DNA of 64,000 nucleotides from assembly GCA_023014485.1 (NCBI GenBank), contig JAJOZX010000937.1, positions 633,501 to 697,500 on the forward strand, written 5' to 3'. This document shows positions 22,270 to 34,249 of the stretch, one piece after another. The notes below the pieces were generated by a model. The model ran no database searches. It saw nothing but the letters and a program-made list of their open reading frames with translations, and was not told the origin of the DNA. This DNA comes from Bathynomus jamesi (taxonomy: Eukaryota > Arthropoda > Malacostraca > Isopoda > Cirolanidae). Position 1 is the first letter of the stretch. Every line of letters starts with the position of its first letter. Position numbers and translations under genes: made by a program.

Positions 22270-23306
22270 CGTGTAATGGTTCATAATTAGTGTGTAAATT
22301 ATGAAGAATGACCACTCCTCTCGTGCCTTTTGTTGTGGATGTGGTATGATGCAGTCCGATTCTTAACCCCGTGTATACTCGGTTATGAGCGTAAAGTATG
22401 GAGTTTTTATTTCCTAGCAGAAAACCTTCAGCAACGAAGTTATGCTGGCTTAATATTCTAGCACTAAATTACCTCCACCGGCGTATTACGAAGCGAATGC
22501 TTACAAACAAACGTCTTTCGGGGCCAACTTCACTCTTAGTTCTGGTTAGTTTAAAAAATAAAGTTTTAGTTACTGTCGAAATGGAGATTTCGTTTGCTTT
22601 GACAGATGGAAGACATCTTACAGGTTTCATTAACGAAACTCCTCTCTCTCCTCTGAAATGTGTATCATATATAAAGGCAATTGGATTATGCATCAACAAG
22701 CCCAAGTAAATGTTCGGATGCTAATGAAAAATTATAGTTTAAAAATCTATTCAAAAAATAAAATTGATTATACATCATATTTCAATCTTCATGAAAATGG
22801 CAAATACAGATGTGACAAAGAAGCCTTCCACCGCCACAACACTTTATAATCTTCAAATAAACCTATCTATAAATATATAAAACACTAACAATAAAATTGG
22901 GACTTTCCGAAACAATTTTAATTTCTCCTTTCATCAAATGCACACGATGTAACGGCAATAATATCTGATACTAACTTAAAGGTAACTTCTAACAAAACTA
23001 ATTGGAAATAAAATTATTTCTGAGACTAAAGCAGTTTTCTTTCGTCCAAATGAAGTCAAATGAGTCGAGTCAACTCGAGTTTCAGCATTCTTTTATAAAT
23101 GTACGCATTTATAAGACTAAGTAAGGAACTGTCCTTGCATCATTGGAATTTTGGGCCTATATTGGCCTAGACTAATTCAGGTGGCAAATTAAAATCTAGG
23201 TCACAGTGTAGGTCTCATTCAATCTTATTGAAGTTTGATATGAATTCAGCCCACAAGTTACGACCATGCTGCCCTGTCTTGAGATCCTAGACTAATGGTT
23301 AAGAGC
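22270..23306. other. No gene seen
   Basis: Two open stretches (22,398-22,709 plus, 22,469-22,705 minus) overlap each other and show no recognisable domain. No repeat boundaries were detected. Confidence 0.5.
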
Positions 23307-24641
23307 CAGTGGCGGTTCCTCATATGGGCAATATGGGCAGCCGCACAGGGCGGCATTTGTGGAGGGGCGGCATGAGCGCCTGCAAAAAAAATAAAAATAA
23401 GAATAAAGAAATAAATAAAAATATAAAATAAAATAATAATAAAAGATCAATAAATATATTTTTATTAATAAAAAACCATCTATTGCATTTTCCATAAACC
23501 TTCCCATAAAAAGACCTAAACAATGCAAAATGCTTCCAGATTAATATTATTGGGAATAAAGGCCCATACTTTAACATATGTAATGTTATTTTTCTGGGTT
23601 TGGTTAAATAGTGAAATGTATATTATGAAGCATCTGATGAGCCCTTGATTGATGCTTTGAAGAAGCTGGAGGTGACATTTTTCAATGCAGTGGTTGATGC
23701 TGCAACATCAGCCATTCAGGAAAGATTTTCCACGTTGGAAATTGTGGGAGAGAAGTTTGGAGTGCTGACACATTTCCAAAATCTCACATTTGAGGAGCTG
23801 ACAGAACAATGTGTGAACCTTAGTACTACACTACACTTTAAGGGACAATCTGACTTGGATGGCAGAGAGCTTGCACAGGAGCTGAAGAACTTGCCTGACT
23901 TGCCATCAAAGACCATATCCTTGCTTGAACTGCTGACATTTATCCATGAAAGGGAGCTCTCTGAAATATATCCAAATTTGTGGACTGCTCTCAGAATTGG
24001 TCTTACTCTTCCAGTCACTGTTGCTGAAGCAGAGAGGAGCTTTTCAAAGCTGAAGCTCATCAAATCCTACCTGAGGTCAACTATGTCACAGGAACGCCTT
24101 ACCGGTCTGGCCATCATCAGTATAAATCATACAATTGCTGAGCAGATTTCATATGATGATTTAATTCATGACTTTGCATCAAGGAAGGTAAGAAGAGTCA
24201 GGCTTTAGATGGCAGTTGTGCTGTGGTGCAATTTATTTTGTTTCTTGTTCAAAGTGTAGCATAATAATTACCCTCTCTTAAGTGTCTTATTCTATTTATG
24301 TGATAGAGCATTTGTACAATTTAGAAATTTGATTCTCTAGTTTATTTATGGCAGTTGTGCAATTTAATTTGTATTTTTCCTGTTCATAGTATCATAATTA
24401 CATTCTCTTAAGTGAGTTATTCTATTTACGTGATGAAGGATTTGTAAAATTCAGAAATTTGAGTCTTTGTTTTGGTTCTGAAGTTCCAACAATTAGTCCA
24501 ATAAAAAGTTATTTTGTGAAAGAGTTATGTCTGTCCTTTATTATGGGGGGATTCGAATGTGTGTGTGTTGGCGAACAGGGGGGGGGGGGCCGCTGAAGGT
24601 GAGGTTCGCCCAGGGCGTCATGTAAGCTAGGACCGCCACTG
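23307..24641 (+). mobile_element. hAT transposon, internally deleted, 1.3 kb (CAGTGGCGG family)
   Basis: The termini are CAGTGGCGGTTCCT and its complement AGGACCGCCACTG. Flanking GTTAAGAG (23,298-23,305) and GTTAAGAC (24,642-24,649) form an 8-bp duplication with one mismatch. It retains only the last part of a transposase gene, so it is a deletion derivative. Confidence 0.9.
23645..24208 (+). pseudogene. ZMYM1-like hAT transposase, C-terminal domain
   Basis: The 187-residue open frame ends with the hAT dimerisation region: LWTALRIGLTLPVTVAEAERSFSKLK followed by LIKSYLRSTMSQERLTGLAI. This is the pattern of ZMYM1/TTF-type hAT proteins. The zinc finger and the DDE core are missing, so it is a remnant. 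The frame is still open over 564 bases, which suggests fairly recent loss. Confidence 0.85.
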
Positions 24642-24883
24642 GTTAAGACTTTAACCCATGAACTACGAAGTAAGCCTAGCCAACATGGGGCCCAACCTAG
24701 TTTTGTTTACATTTGACGTCACAAACTCAAGTTGCCTCGTTCCTTTGGTCCACATATCTGATGAAGTCAGTGAATGAATGTTACGAGTCAAGTTTTGGAC
24801 GAAAAGAACTCTTCTCTACTTTCATACAGACTATTATTACCGTATATATTTATTTACGTCACTAAATATTTAAAGCGTCTCAT

Positions 24884-25085
24884 GTTTAGATCGGTTAGGG
24901 CACCACCCGGCAGTGCTGAAACTTGGTTGAGTCGTAGGTCCAAATCCCAGTGTTGCCTAGAGCTGGCCAGTTTGTCTTTATTGTACTTTGTCACGACGAA
25001 GCGGCGGGCCGGCTATCGCCATTTAATTGACTCTGGTTAGGGTAGCCCAGGCTCGGGCCCCTACCCCTCACTTCTTTGGGGGGTA
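24884..25085 (+). repeat. Possible tRNA-derived SINE
   Basis: A-box-like TAGATCGGTTAGGGCACC and B-box-like AGGTCCAAATCCC are about 40 bases apart, followed by a GC-rich body (GGCGGGCCGGC, GGCTCGGGCCCC) unlike the AT-rich surroundings. The tRNA-like head does not fold into a convincing cloverleaf and I found no second copy in the window. Confidence 0.35.
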
Positions 25086-25830
25086 TGGGACATGGCTGTT
25101 ACCTCTTACTAAATATTAGGTACTTGAACACACACGAGCGCTCTTCACTAAAGTATTTATTTGAATACAAAATACTTACATGTAGTAAAAATAATTTACC
25201 GAAGTAAAATTAATTCAGCTCGTAATCGTTTGTCGTTCGACTAATTTCTTAAAGATCCCATCTTCTGCATTAAATGATCGTAAGTTCCAATTTCAACTAT
25301 ACTCCCTTCGTGCAACACAGCAATTTTATCAGCATTTCTTCGACAAATGAGATGATTGAATGATTGACTTTAATCGCTTTGGCATCATAACATCGAATAC
25401 ACAAATTAATGAAGTCTAAAAATTTAAAAATATTAAAGTATGCGAAGGATGATAAATAACGAAATAAGAACCTGTGAATACTGAAAGTCAAAGGAATTGC
25501 AGAGACCAGCCAGCCTCAACAAACTTAAATATTCCTACTACTGATAACCATCTGAAATGAGAATTGGTCGCTGTGGAAAAGTGATTACACTGAACAACAA
25601 AATGTAACATTTTTCTCCTTCAAATGAATTTATGTGATTCCAGTGTACCTTTGTACGCTGATTACGAATTTGAAAACAGAATTTTTCTATCACCCACCAA
25701 TTTCCAAGGGAATGCAAATGAAAATTGACAGATTTTCTTACTTTGTTTTGGTATACTGTATTTAATTGTACAAAAAAGAAGAGTACCTTACGCAAAATGT
25801 TTTTGCAGCCGATTTTCGCTTATAACTAGT
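25086..25830. other. No gene seen
   Basis: AT-rich sequence between the SINE-like segment and the 3' end of the second WDSRA element. It may include that element's 3' flank. No motif-bearing frame. Confidence 0.45.
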
Positions 25831-26465
25831 ACTAGGGGTTTTCTCTTATAAGTGTCCAACAGTAGTAGGCCAACATACTGGCTATATCTTCCTTGGTACC
25901 GCTTTTCCATGGTTGATATATCCTGATGAAATCTTTCACCATGCTCATCGCTAACAGCGCCCAGGTTCGATGGGAAGAAGGTCGAGGCGGGAGTGCAGGA
26001 AATACATTTTCAAAGCACCACCAGCATTTGTTCCACCAGGAAAACAATTTTCTGGTTTGACGCTGCCGAGGAAATTCGTAATCACTTTTTTGAAAGCTTT
26101 TCATGCTGTCCTTTCAACTTCATTCAAAGACTCATCGAATGCAGTGTCTTTCATCACTTCGCTGATATGTGGGGCCCACAAAAATGCCTTCTTTGATTTT
26201 CGCTTCGCTGATTCTAGGGAACTTTTGTTTTCGATATAGAAATCTAGATCCGTCTTTATTCATGGCTTTTACAAAATTTTTCATCAAACCAAGTTTGATA
26301 TGGAGAGGTGGTAAGAAAACTTTTGCTGGATCTGCTATGGGTTGATGGGCAACATTTTTCTGTCCTGGAACCAAATTTTGTCGAAGTAGCCATTCTTTCT
26401 GTGTATAATGACTCCCCTTAGCTCGGCTGTCCCACTCGTAGAGGAAACAAGAGAACTTTGTGTAA
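25831..26465 (-). pseudogene. WDSRA-type transposase-like protein, copy 2, C-terminal half
   Basis: Read from 26,465 downward: NYTKFSCFLYEWDSRAKGSH, then LPPLHIKLGLMKNFVKAM and KIKEGIFVGP. After a deletion and frame changes comes a segment with the AVSDEHGERFHQDISTMEKRYQG motif near 25,905-25,960. This is the same protein as at 13,461-15,127. It is interrupted at 26,458-26,465 by insertion of HPEN copy B and continues at 31,838. Confidence 0.8.
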
Positions 26466-26825
26466 TTTAGGGGGGAGGGTCGAAACATATAAAAAATCGA
26501 GTTTCTCCAATTCCACAGTATGCACATAGTTGGAAATGATGATCTCAACATCTTTTAAAAAAAAATTAGTATATGCGACCCCCCCTTACCCCTTCCATAG
26601 CATCCCCCCATTTTACTCTCTCCACAGATATAAACCCCAAATGTGACAATCATGCATTATATTATTATTATGGAGAAACTCGATTTTTTTATGTTTCGAC
26701 CCCCCCCTAAATTACACAAAGTTCTCTTGTTTCCTCTACGAGTGGGACAGCCGAGCTAAGGGGTGTCATTATACACAGAAAGAATGGCTACTTCGACAAA
26801 ATTTGGTTCCAGGACAGAAAAATTT
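26354..26825. repeat. Palindrome: inverted duplication of HPEN B end plus target flank
   Basis: The arms 26,354-26,508 and 26,670-26,825 are inverted copies about 155 bp long, with a 161-bp spacer. Each arm contains the HPEN terminus, the duplicated target site and about 105 bp of the WDSRA coding sequence outside the element. Normal integration gives direct flanks, so this is a later rearrangement. Small differences between the arms (CCCCTTAG versus CCCCTTAC-type, and poly-T length) show it is not recent. Confidence 0.85.
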
Positions 26826-27069
26826 GGATAGATTATTTAGATAGAGTTTTAGATAGATTGAATAGATTACATAGATTAATTTAGATAGGTTAGATGAATT
26901 ATATAAATTATTGTCACGTTTTTTGTTTAGTTTCAGATTGTTTATGATTGAATGAGTTATGATTTAATTCCGAATGAGTTATATTAAATTCAGATTGAAT
27001 GATTCAATTGCTAGAATTTAACAATCAGTTTCTTGTTATTAATGCTACTAGGCCTAAATAAGTTAAATC

Positions 27070-27818
27070 ATGGCGACAAGAAGCAAAACGCACAATTCAA
27101 CATTTGGTCACCCTGCAGAATTTCCACCTTCAAAGGCTGACGTATTTAGGCATTATTTATTGGTAAGAAAACGAGAAGAACTGATTTCGAAAGGTTCTAG
27201 AACAGCAAAAGAATGTTACAGAATTGTCACTAAAGATGTGGAAGCCATTTGGGAGAAGTTTTCCTTTCCACATATAGGATTTGAAGGAATAGCTATGAAA
27301 GTTGAACGATTGATAGAATCTGCAGCAAAGCTAAATAAAGTACCATTAAAACAAAGAAACAACAGTTTTCAGCAGAAGGTGGAGATATTCGATGAAATGT
27401 TTCATATTTGCACTTGTACTTGTGACGATAAAAAAATCAGTCGAACGGATTGCAGATGTGATATTAGAGTTCCAATGATTGAGTGGGAGTCTTTTGTGGG
27501 GCAGAAACAAAGAAAAAACCAACTAGGACCAATCGACAGAGTAACGACTTCCCCAAGAAAAAGGACTCACGATAGAGTTAAAGGATTAGAAAGAAGAGCC
27601 AAGATAAGCCTAGATATGAATGTCGCCTCAACCAGCAAACTGGACCCTTTACATATTATGGAAGATGAGAGCATGGAAATTGATGATGACAGCGACGATA
27701 TTGACTTTGTTCCGGATTTTGAGCTGAGAGAAAACCATCAGAACAGAATTATTTATGATAACTTAACAATAACAGCAGATAGATACCGTGTAAGTTACAG
27801 AACTACTGCAGCTATACT
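27070..27818 (+). pseudogene. HPEN-type transposase, N-terminal part (copy B)
   Basis: An intact frame from ATG 27,070. It opens with PAEFPPSKADVFRHYLLVRKR, then KECYRIVTKDVEAIWEKFSFP. A Cys cluster (CTCTCDDKKISRTDCRCD) could bind zinc, and EWESFVGQKQRKNQLGPIDR follows. An acidic region (MEIDDDSDDIDF) ends with TADRYRVSYRTTAAI just at the hAT insertion. Copy C encodes the same order at 60,114-60,850. The role, presumably DNA binding by a transposase, is inferred. Confidence 0.72.
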
Positions 27819-28744
27819 CAGGGGTGCAGTGCTGCCGGAGCGTGCCGGAGTGCCGCTCCGGCACCTCTGCAAGAGGAAGTTTGGAGGAATTACCATAACA
27901 AGCAACAAAAAATTGTCTCCATTAATTATCAACAGTTTCTTACTAGTCTTGTGAACAATTTGCAGCACCGTATGTTCACGACAACATCCATGAAAGGTTC
28001 TCAAACTTCTGAACCTCAAAGTATGTATAAATCACTGCTAAATGAAATGTATGTCCTTGAAAAAGACTACTGGCCTGATGAAATACCACCTAATTACGGA
28101 GAAGCTGAAATCTCATCTCTCTGTAAGAGGTTTAAGCTTTCTTCTTACTCTGTACTAAATGCCTTTAGAGACTATGTGGAAGATCATGGGCGCCGCATCC
28201 CCCAAGATTTACACCCATTACTGAGCTGTTCACAAGTTATTCCTATTAGTACTGCTGAGTGTGAGAGGGGATTCAGTCACATGAACTTGATAATAACAAC
28301 AACACGCTCAAGAATTCTCATAAATCATGTATCAGCGCTTATGTTTGTTAAACTACATGGACCTCCTCTAGTTCAGTGGAATCCTGAGCCATATGCCATA
28401 TCATGGCTGCGGTACCACAGATCGGCAGATGACACCAGGACAAGAGTTGCTTCAGACCCCCGAAAACATATCACGCCTGACCCTTTGTGGAAATTATTGT
28501 GAAACTTCCCACTGGTGGTATTTGGTAAGCACCAAGTAGTTTTAACTTCTTAAATTGATAAAATACATGATTGCTCTTTTTTCTTTATTTGCTTGATAAT
28601 TATATTTATTTTATGATAATTAGTGAGTGCAAACACGAAATACTTAGTCATCGTGTGGCATATATAGAAACAGGATAGGAAATGGCAGGCTTTTGTCAGG
28701 CCCACCAGAGCTCCGGCACCTATAAAATTGGCACTGCACCCCTG
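27819..28744 (+). mobile_element. hAT transposon, internally deleted, 926 bp
   Basis: The ends are CAGGGGTGCAGTGC and its exact complement. Perfect 8-bp flanking repeats GCTATACT lie at 27,811-27,818 and 28,745-28,752. GCTCCGGCAC motifs recur inside both ends, and the left one forms a short hairpin at about 27,841-27,866. It is inserted in the HPEN copy B gene. Confidence 0.95.
27951..28502 (+). pseudogene. KIAA1586-like hAT transposase, C-terminal domain
   Basis: The 183-residue frame carries the hAT dimerisation block VIPISTAECERGFSHMNLI followed by SALMFVKLHGPPL. The catalytic Glu-equivalent in CERGFS is kept. The tail WNPEPYAISWLRYHRSADD fits the KIAA1586-like lineage. N-terminal zinc finger and DD portions are deleted. 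Confidence 0.85.
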
Positions 28745-28752
28745 GCTATACT

Positions 28753-30150
28753 AAATGCAGCTTTGAAGGATATGGGAATATTAGACGAAACCAATATGTT
28801 GGAGAGGAAAAAAGTGGAAAGAGAAAGAATACGTGTGGGTAAAAAGAACATAATCAAAGTGAAATCAGAGCACACACAGATTGAAGGCATCGGATTTCAT
28901 GGTAGAAAAGATCAAACTAAGACAAAGAAGGAAATGGAGTACGAAGAACATTATGTAATAGTCAAAGAACCTGGTGATGTTTACATGGATCATATAGCTC
29001 CAGATAACGGAACTGCTTGTTGTATTGCAGATGAAATAATAATTTTTATAGTTGATTCTAATAGCAAAGAATCCCTCAAAGCTTTGCTATGCGATGGCAC
29101 CCCAGTGAACACTGGCAGGTTTGGCAGAGTGCTAAAATTGATGGAATTATATCTGGACAGGCCGGTACAATGGCTGATTTGCCTTTTGCATGCAAACGAA
29201 CTGCCCTTCAGTCACGTATTTGAAGCAATTAATGGAAAAACTTCGGGACCAAACACCTTCAAAGGTTCTCTTGGAAATAAACTCCGAGAGGATTTGACCA
29301 AACTAGATATAGTTGATTATACTCCTGTAGAGGGCAACATTAAAGAAGTTTCGGCCGATATTGTTAAAAGTTTCAGCAGTGATCAAAAATATATGTAAGA
29401 AATGTGCATTAGCATACAATCTGGACGCATCTCACAAGCGTTAGCCACCAGACAGATCCCCAGGTGCCCTCCATCATGCAAGATGGCTAACACGAGCAAA
29501 CAGGATCCTGCGCTTATATGTCTCTACACGGAATCCAGACAAAAACATCCAAGACCTAGTAAAAATTATAATGCTGGTTTTGGATAAAGTCTCATCCAAA
29601 GGCAAATGAGGGAGCATCTAATTTTTGGTATATCATGCACTTGCTTAAAGGCTTAGATAAAAAGCATCGGATGATTATGGAGCGTGTCCTCAGAAATAAC
29701 GCCTATTTTGCCCACCCAGAGAATATCTTACTCTCAATGATAACAGACACAAGAAGAGAGGTCAGAGAGCTGTCTCTTCAGCACATCATTCGAACAAGAA
29801 CTAGGAGCACCAATGCGAAAAATTTTGAGCTGCCAAAAACACTGAACTTTGAAGCAGACGATTATCCTAACATGATCGACTAGAACAACGAAACCATCAC
29901 CCCTCCACCTATTTTACAGAATTTGACAAATGATGATGATCTTAAAGTTCGAAATGAACCACTTCAGCTTATTCCTTTACCCTGTCAGCCAGGGAGTAGA
30001 ACATGCTGTAAATGTGGTAACAGAAGCATCACAAAATAGAATTGGTTACAAAAACAGACAAATTTATTTTGAATGTACTGGAGTCGAGAAAAAAGCTACT
30101 TGTGTTCCAATGGAAAGGCCAGTGGTGTCAATAATTTACGGTTTTAAATT
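28753..30150 (+). pseudogene. HPEN-type transposase, core and C-terminal part (copy B)
   Basis: The frame resumes in register after the hAT target duplication and stays open to 29,398. It contains KEPGDVYMDHIAPDNGTA, LLCDGTPVNTGRFGRVLKL, RPVQWLICLLHANELPFSH and INGKTSGPN, ending SSDQKYM. A frameshifted section corresponds to the PG..HARW region, then 29,635-29,883 has NNAYFAHPENILLSMITDTRREVREL. A degenerate VEHAVNVVTEASQNRIGYKNR block closes the protein. Conserved acidic residues in CDGTPVNTG and the GKT(S/T)GPN segment are candidate catalytic residues. Confidence 0.75.
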
Positions 30151-30217
30151 TCTTGAGGTGAATATTTTGGTTTTAATATGCTTCAATTGATTCTTTAAGT
30201 AATATACGGAGAAAGAT

Positions 30218-30219
<2 letters not shown>

Positions 30220-30266
<47 letters not shown>
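30220..30266. repeat. (TA)n microsatellite
   Basis: A TA run immediately at the left edge of the PLE. A second, imperfect (TA)n tract lies on the other side at 31,590-31,632. Confidence 0.95.
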
Positions 30267-30270
<4 letters not shown>

Positions 30271-31551
30271 GATAAAAACGAAGACGTAGAGCAAGAAAGT
30301 CATTATATTTGTCTGCAGCCGACGTTTCGGGCAACTCTACCCATTTTCAAGGCCTAATAAAATAAAAAGCTAAAATTAATGCATGACAAAAAAAAAAAAA
30401 AAAATATACGAATGTCAAAAACAAACTAATTCATAGCACAGAATAAAACCACTTAAAGAATAAAAATTAAAAAGCGTAAAACAAGCATAAGCCAAAAACA
30501 AAAATTAAAAATTATATACATGACAAATAACACATGATAAAAGTAAAACTTTAAAACTAAAAACATTCAAACAAATTAGTTAAAAACTTCACTAATAAAA
30601 AGTTAAATGAAAAAACGCAAAAGTGCACGAAACATACCATGCTCACTTGACATTCTCAAACAACTGAGGCGAAAAGGAGACAGGGTCAAGGGGAAAAACA
30701 GAAAAATTTAGTTGGTAGGCATTCTAATTAATATAAAGGGGGTAACAGCTAGAATCAATATTTAAGCTGGAGTTCAGAAATTTAATGCACAAAGATTCAT
30801 AAATACGGAGAGAGGACGGACATTTTAATGATTTAAGAATTTTAAAGTTATTAACGGAAATATCAACTTTACACTTAACAGAATGATTTCTAATGGCAGA
30901 CTGTTCCTTTTTAGATAAAACTTTCCCTGTCCTATGGCTAATACCCATATGGGAGCAAAATCTTGCCTGCAAAGAACGAACTGTGCTGCCAACGTAGTTC
31001 CCCTGGGAACACCCAGGGCAGGTAAACAAATAAACGACAGAACAGTTCATCGCAGGGGGGATTTTGTCCTTACAACGGAAAAAACATTCAAGGGTATTAT
31101 TATTCACAAAAGCAACCTTAAAATCAGTGAAATAAAATTTCCTCACCACACTCAACAATTGCTTTTTCACAAAAGTGTTAAATTGGTAGAGGTCAGGTAA
31201 AACAAGATATTTACAATTCTTAGGAACATCATACGTTGGGATAAGTTTGGGGGAATAAACATTATTAAGTAATTTACCAATAATACCTTGTACAAGAACC
31301 CGTGGAAAACCATTTTTAAAGAAAAAATCAGTAAGGAATTCAAACTCATTATGAAGCAGAGCAAAGTTTGAGCAAATATTATAAGCTCTATGCACTAAAG
31401 TGCGAATCGAACTTAGTTTGTAATTAAAATCGCAAAAACTATAAAAATTAAAACCTAAACCCGTAAAAGTAGGCTTCCGGTATGTAGAGTTAAAACAGTT
31501 GCAGCCAAATATAATGACTTTCTTGCTCTAACGTCTTCGTTTTTATCCTAA
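30267..31551 (-). mobile_element. Penelope-like element fragment (PLE1) with inverted ends
   Basis: The outer 46 bp, TTAGGATAAAAACGAAGACG onward, are repeated in inverted orientation at 31,508-31,551. Near the left end the complement reads a degraded hammerhead-like string: TTGAAAA, stem GGG...CCC, GAAAC. The element sits between (TA)n tracts inside HPEN copy B and encodes a GIY-YIG domain. Confidence 0.85.
30724..31395 (-). pseudogene. PLE protein C-terminal part with GIY-YIG endonuclease
   Basis: The intact 223-residue frame begins in the RT C-terminal region. It then shows FFRCKDKIPPAMNCSVVYLF, a CPGC cysteine pair and the GIY-YIG-like NYVGSTVRSLQARFCSHMG, followed by SAIRNHSVKC with the His and Cys of the PLE endonuclease. 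Upstream RT motifs are absent, so this is a truncated copy although the frame is still open. Confidence 0.9.
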
Positions 31552-31837
31552 ATGTAAAATTACGTCTCCTTAGGAGGGATCCTATTTCATATATATATAT
31601 ATATATATAATATATATATATATATTATATAAAACTTACTTTAACTTTACTTATATCATTATTTACTTTAATTTTTTGTCATTTATCAGGTTTTTTTTAC
31701 TCAAAAAATTGGTTTCAATTTCATTTCAATTTAAAAAAAGGGGGGCATAGTGGTGTAATTACAGTATGTTGTTTAGGGGCCCAAAGGAAACTCCGAGCAG
31801 TGTGTAGAATAAGAATACAAAATTTCGACCCCCCCCA

Positions 31838-32482
31838 TTGTGTATCCTAACTGTAAGCCGAGAAGTGCAATCACTTTCAGATCACCACAGATATGCCAGG
31901 AGTGTTTATCATAGTCAATATGTTTCAAAACTAACTACATATTGTCATATGATTCCTTCATATGAACTTTATGTGCAATCGGAACCGAAGGATAGACATT
32001 ACCGTTGTGCAACAATACAGATTTCAAACTCAACTTTGATGAATTGACAAAAAGCCTTTCGAAATTATGATATTTTTAGTCTTTTGTAAGAGATTCCGAC
32101 CTTTTTTTAATAGAGAAACTAAGAGCTCAGCCTGATTTTTAGATAGACAAGACAAGATCATTAATTCTGATTGAGAAATTAAATGATGTTCATCCGATGA
32201 AGGTGGTTGAAATTGTGTATCAACGTCATCTTGTTTTTCCAAAGGTTCATTACGAGATTCATTATCAGGTTCATCATCATCATCATCTGAAGTCCATGTC
32301 TTTGGTGATTTTGGAACTGGCAAATCGTCACAATGTGAAAGAGGTCGCATGGCTGACAGTAAATTAGGATGTTGAATCGCATGTTTAGATTTTGAGGAAT
32401 GTCCACTTATCTTCGTTAAACAGAAGTAGCAATGAGTAGAGTGGTCTCTGTCTCTGTTCTCTCCATACAACTGGGACAGCAA
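31838..32482 (-). pseudogene. WDSRA-type transposase-like protein, copy 2, N-terminal half
   Basis: From 32,482 downward: DHSTHCYFCLTKISGHSSK, then HPNLLSAMRP, LPVPKSPKTW, an acidic linker (DDDDDEPDNES), and a helical ISQSELMILSCLSKNQAELLVSLL segment. Decayed sequence follows, and near 31,840-31,860 VIALLGLQLGYT abuts the HPEN insertion. The two halves meet at the 8-bp duplicated site, giving the GYTK motif known from the intact copy. The far N-terminus is lost at about 32,535, next to a (TA)n(CA)n run. Confidence 0.78.
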
Positions 32483-33719
32483 AAGGCATTGAAGAATGAG
32501 TACCTTTTGACCACCCTCTCAGAGATTTTTATATATATATATATACACACACAGGGTGTTTGAAAACTTTCTGTACAAATTGTAATGGGGGATAGGCAAC
32601 ACCAAGACAAACCCTTTTCGTCTATAAGTGTGTGTCCGCTGACGTCACCATTCGGCGCGAGAGGGCGCCGCTACAATTGGCTAAAAGGTGAAGTGGGCTA
32701 GACTCGCGCTTGCCGCGGGCATTCTTAAATCGGACGTAGTACGCGTAACATGGAGCGCTTCACGACTGCTGAGATGGCTGACATGCATATGGTGTATGGG
32801 GCTGCCAATGGAAACGGAAGAGCTGCTGTGAGGTTGTATTAGTGATGTAAAAAAACCGTTTTTTTTTGTTGTTTTTTTTAATAATTAATATAGATATTGC
32901 CAATTTAATTATAAGGTATACTTTTGCAATGATATATATTATAAGAATAAATAAATAAATAATAAAATAGGCCATATGGTACCAGTATAGAATGTCCTTT
33001 TCAGCCTATTTACAGAAAAAACTGGCCTCTTTCTTGCACTGAAAGTCTTGTATCTTGAGATCCATTAAACTTGCGAGAACACTGGCTGGGAGCTGACTGC
33101 CCATTGTCCAACCTTCCCAGGACTCTCCCATCCATGCCTCGGATTTTGAATCTCCCACTTAACTATCCTTTAGACCCGCGATGACATATTCCCCCCCCCC
33201 CACGAGACCATCCATATATATACATACACATACACCCATATACCAATATATACATAAATACTTATATACACATTTATATCTATTGTATACCCCATACACA
33301 TGCATACATCCAGAATTCCAGATACATACGCATGCATACTCATATATACCTACACAAACTCATACACCTCTATTTCGCCCTTCATTACCTCCGAGATCAT
33401 TTAGCACATACAGTAATATCCATACAGCCAAAAGAAACCAATTAAGCACAGACAGAGCAGCAAAGCTAGTATTTATATCCCAAAATGCAAAATTCCAAGA
33501 AAGTGAAGTAAAACATGGTGCTACATTGGCTTCGTCAACATCCAAATCTGCAATAAATACCAGTACCTGTGATATTGAACTATTTGCTTTAATCAATCTA
33601 GTGATAATGATTCTTCAATGGAAATAGAATCAGATAATGAAAGTTAAACAGCATTAGGTTAACACAAAGGTTAAAGAAAGAGATGAATATTTATATTTTT
33701 TTTATTTTTCTATTTGGAA

Positions 33720-33782
<63 letters not shown>

Positions 33783-33814
33783 AATAAAACCACGAAGGAA
33801 AAAGAAACACAAAG

Positions 33815-33851
33815 GGGTGCTCAAGCGCTTTCGTCTAATGACATCCTCAGG
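33815..33851 (-). ncRNA. Hammerhead-like motif, PLE2 copy 1
   Basis: The complement reads CTGAGGA, a short stem GTC-ATTA-GAC, then GAAA followed by GCGCTTGAGC. CUGANGA...GAAA around a stem II is the hammerhead ribozyme core, and minimal hammerheads are established features of PLE terminal repeats. Stem III and the cleavage site are not clearly assignable by eye. Confidence 0.5.
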
Positions 33852-34209
33852 AACACTGGAGTGAAAGGACAGATCAAGGCAATATAGGTTACAAAAATAA
33901 ACATACATACATACACATTCACATATATATACATATATATATATATCATATATATATATATATATAAATATATACATATATATAGTAAGCAAAGAAAAAA
34001 ATTGTGGGAGGAGCCAACATTTATATGGTCACAGAAAAATAAAGAAATAAAAATAAATATAAATATAAATTGAGAAAAAATTAATTACAAAATAGTGCCT
34101 TAGTGATATATATGTCACAGCCTAAATAATCATAAAGAAATAAACAGGCAATAAAAAAAAAACCATAAATACATATACATACATATATATATATATAATA
34201 CATATATAT

Positions 34210-34249
<40 letters not shown>

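Larger units (their letters stand above)
26466..31837 (+). mobile_element. HPEN-type DNA transposon, copy B (5.4 kb with nested elements)
   Basis: The left end is TTTAGGGGGGAGGGTCGAAA and the right end is the complement of TGGGGGGGGTCGAAA. It is flanked by TTGTGTAA (26,458-26,465) and TTGTGTAT (31,838-31,845), and removal joins the interrupted WDSRA gene. Nested within are a 926-bp hAT (27,819-28,744) and a PLE (30,267-31,551). Its left end is also part of an inverted duplication (26,354-26,825). Confidence 0.85.

Noticed and set aside
22398..22849. Open frames of 60-100 codons that could be a small gene
   Set aside because: Overlapping frames on both strands, no start or splice context, no recognisable motif.
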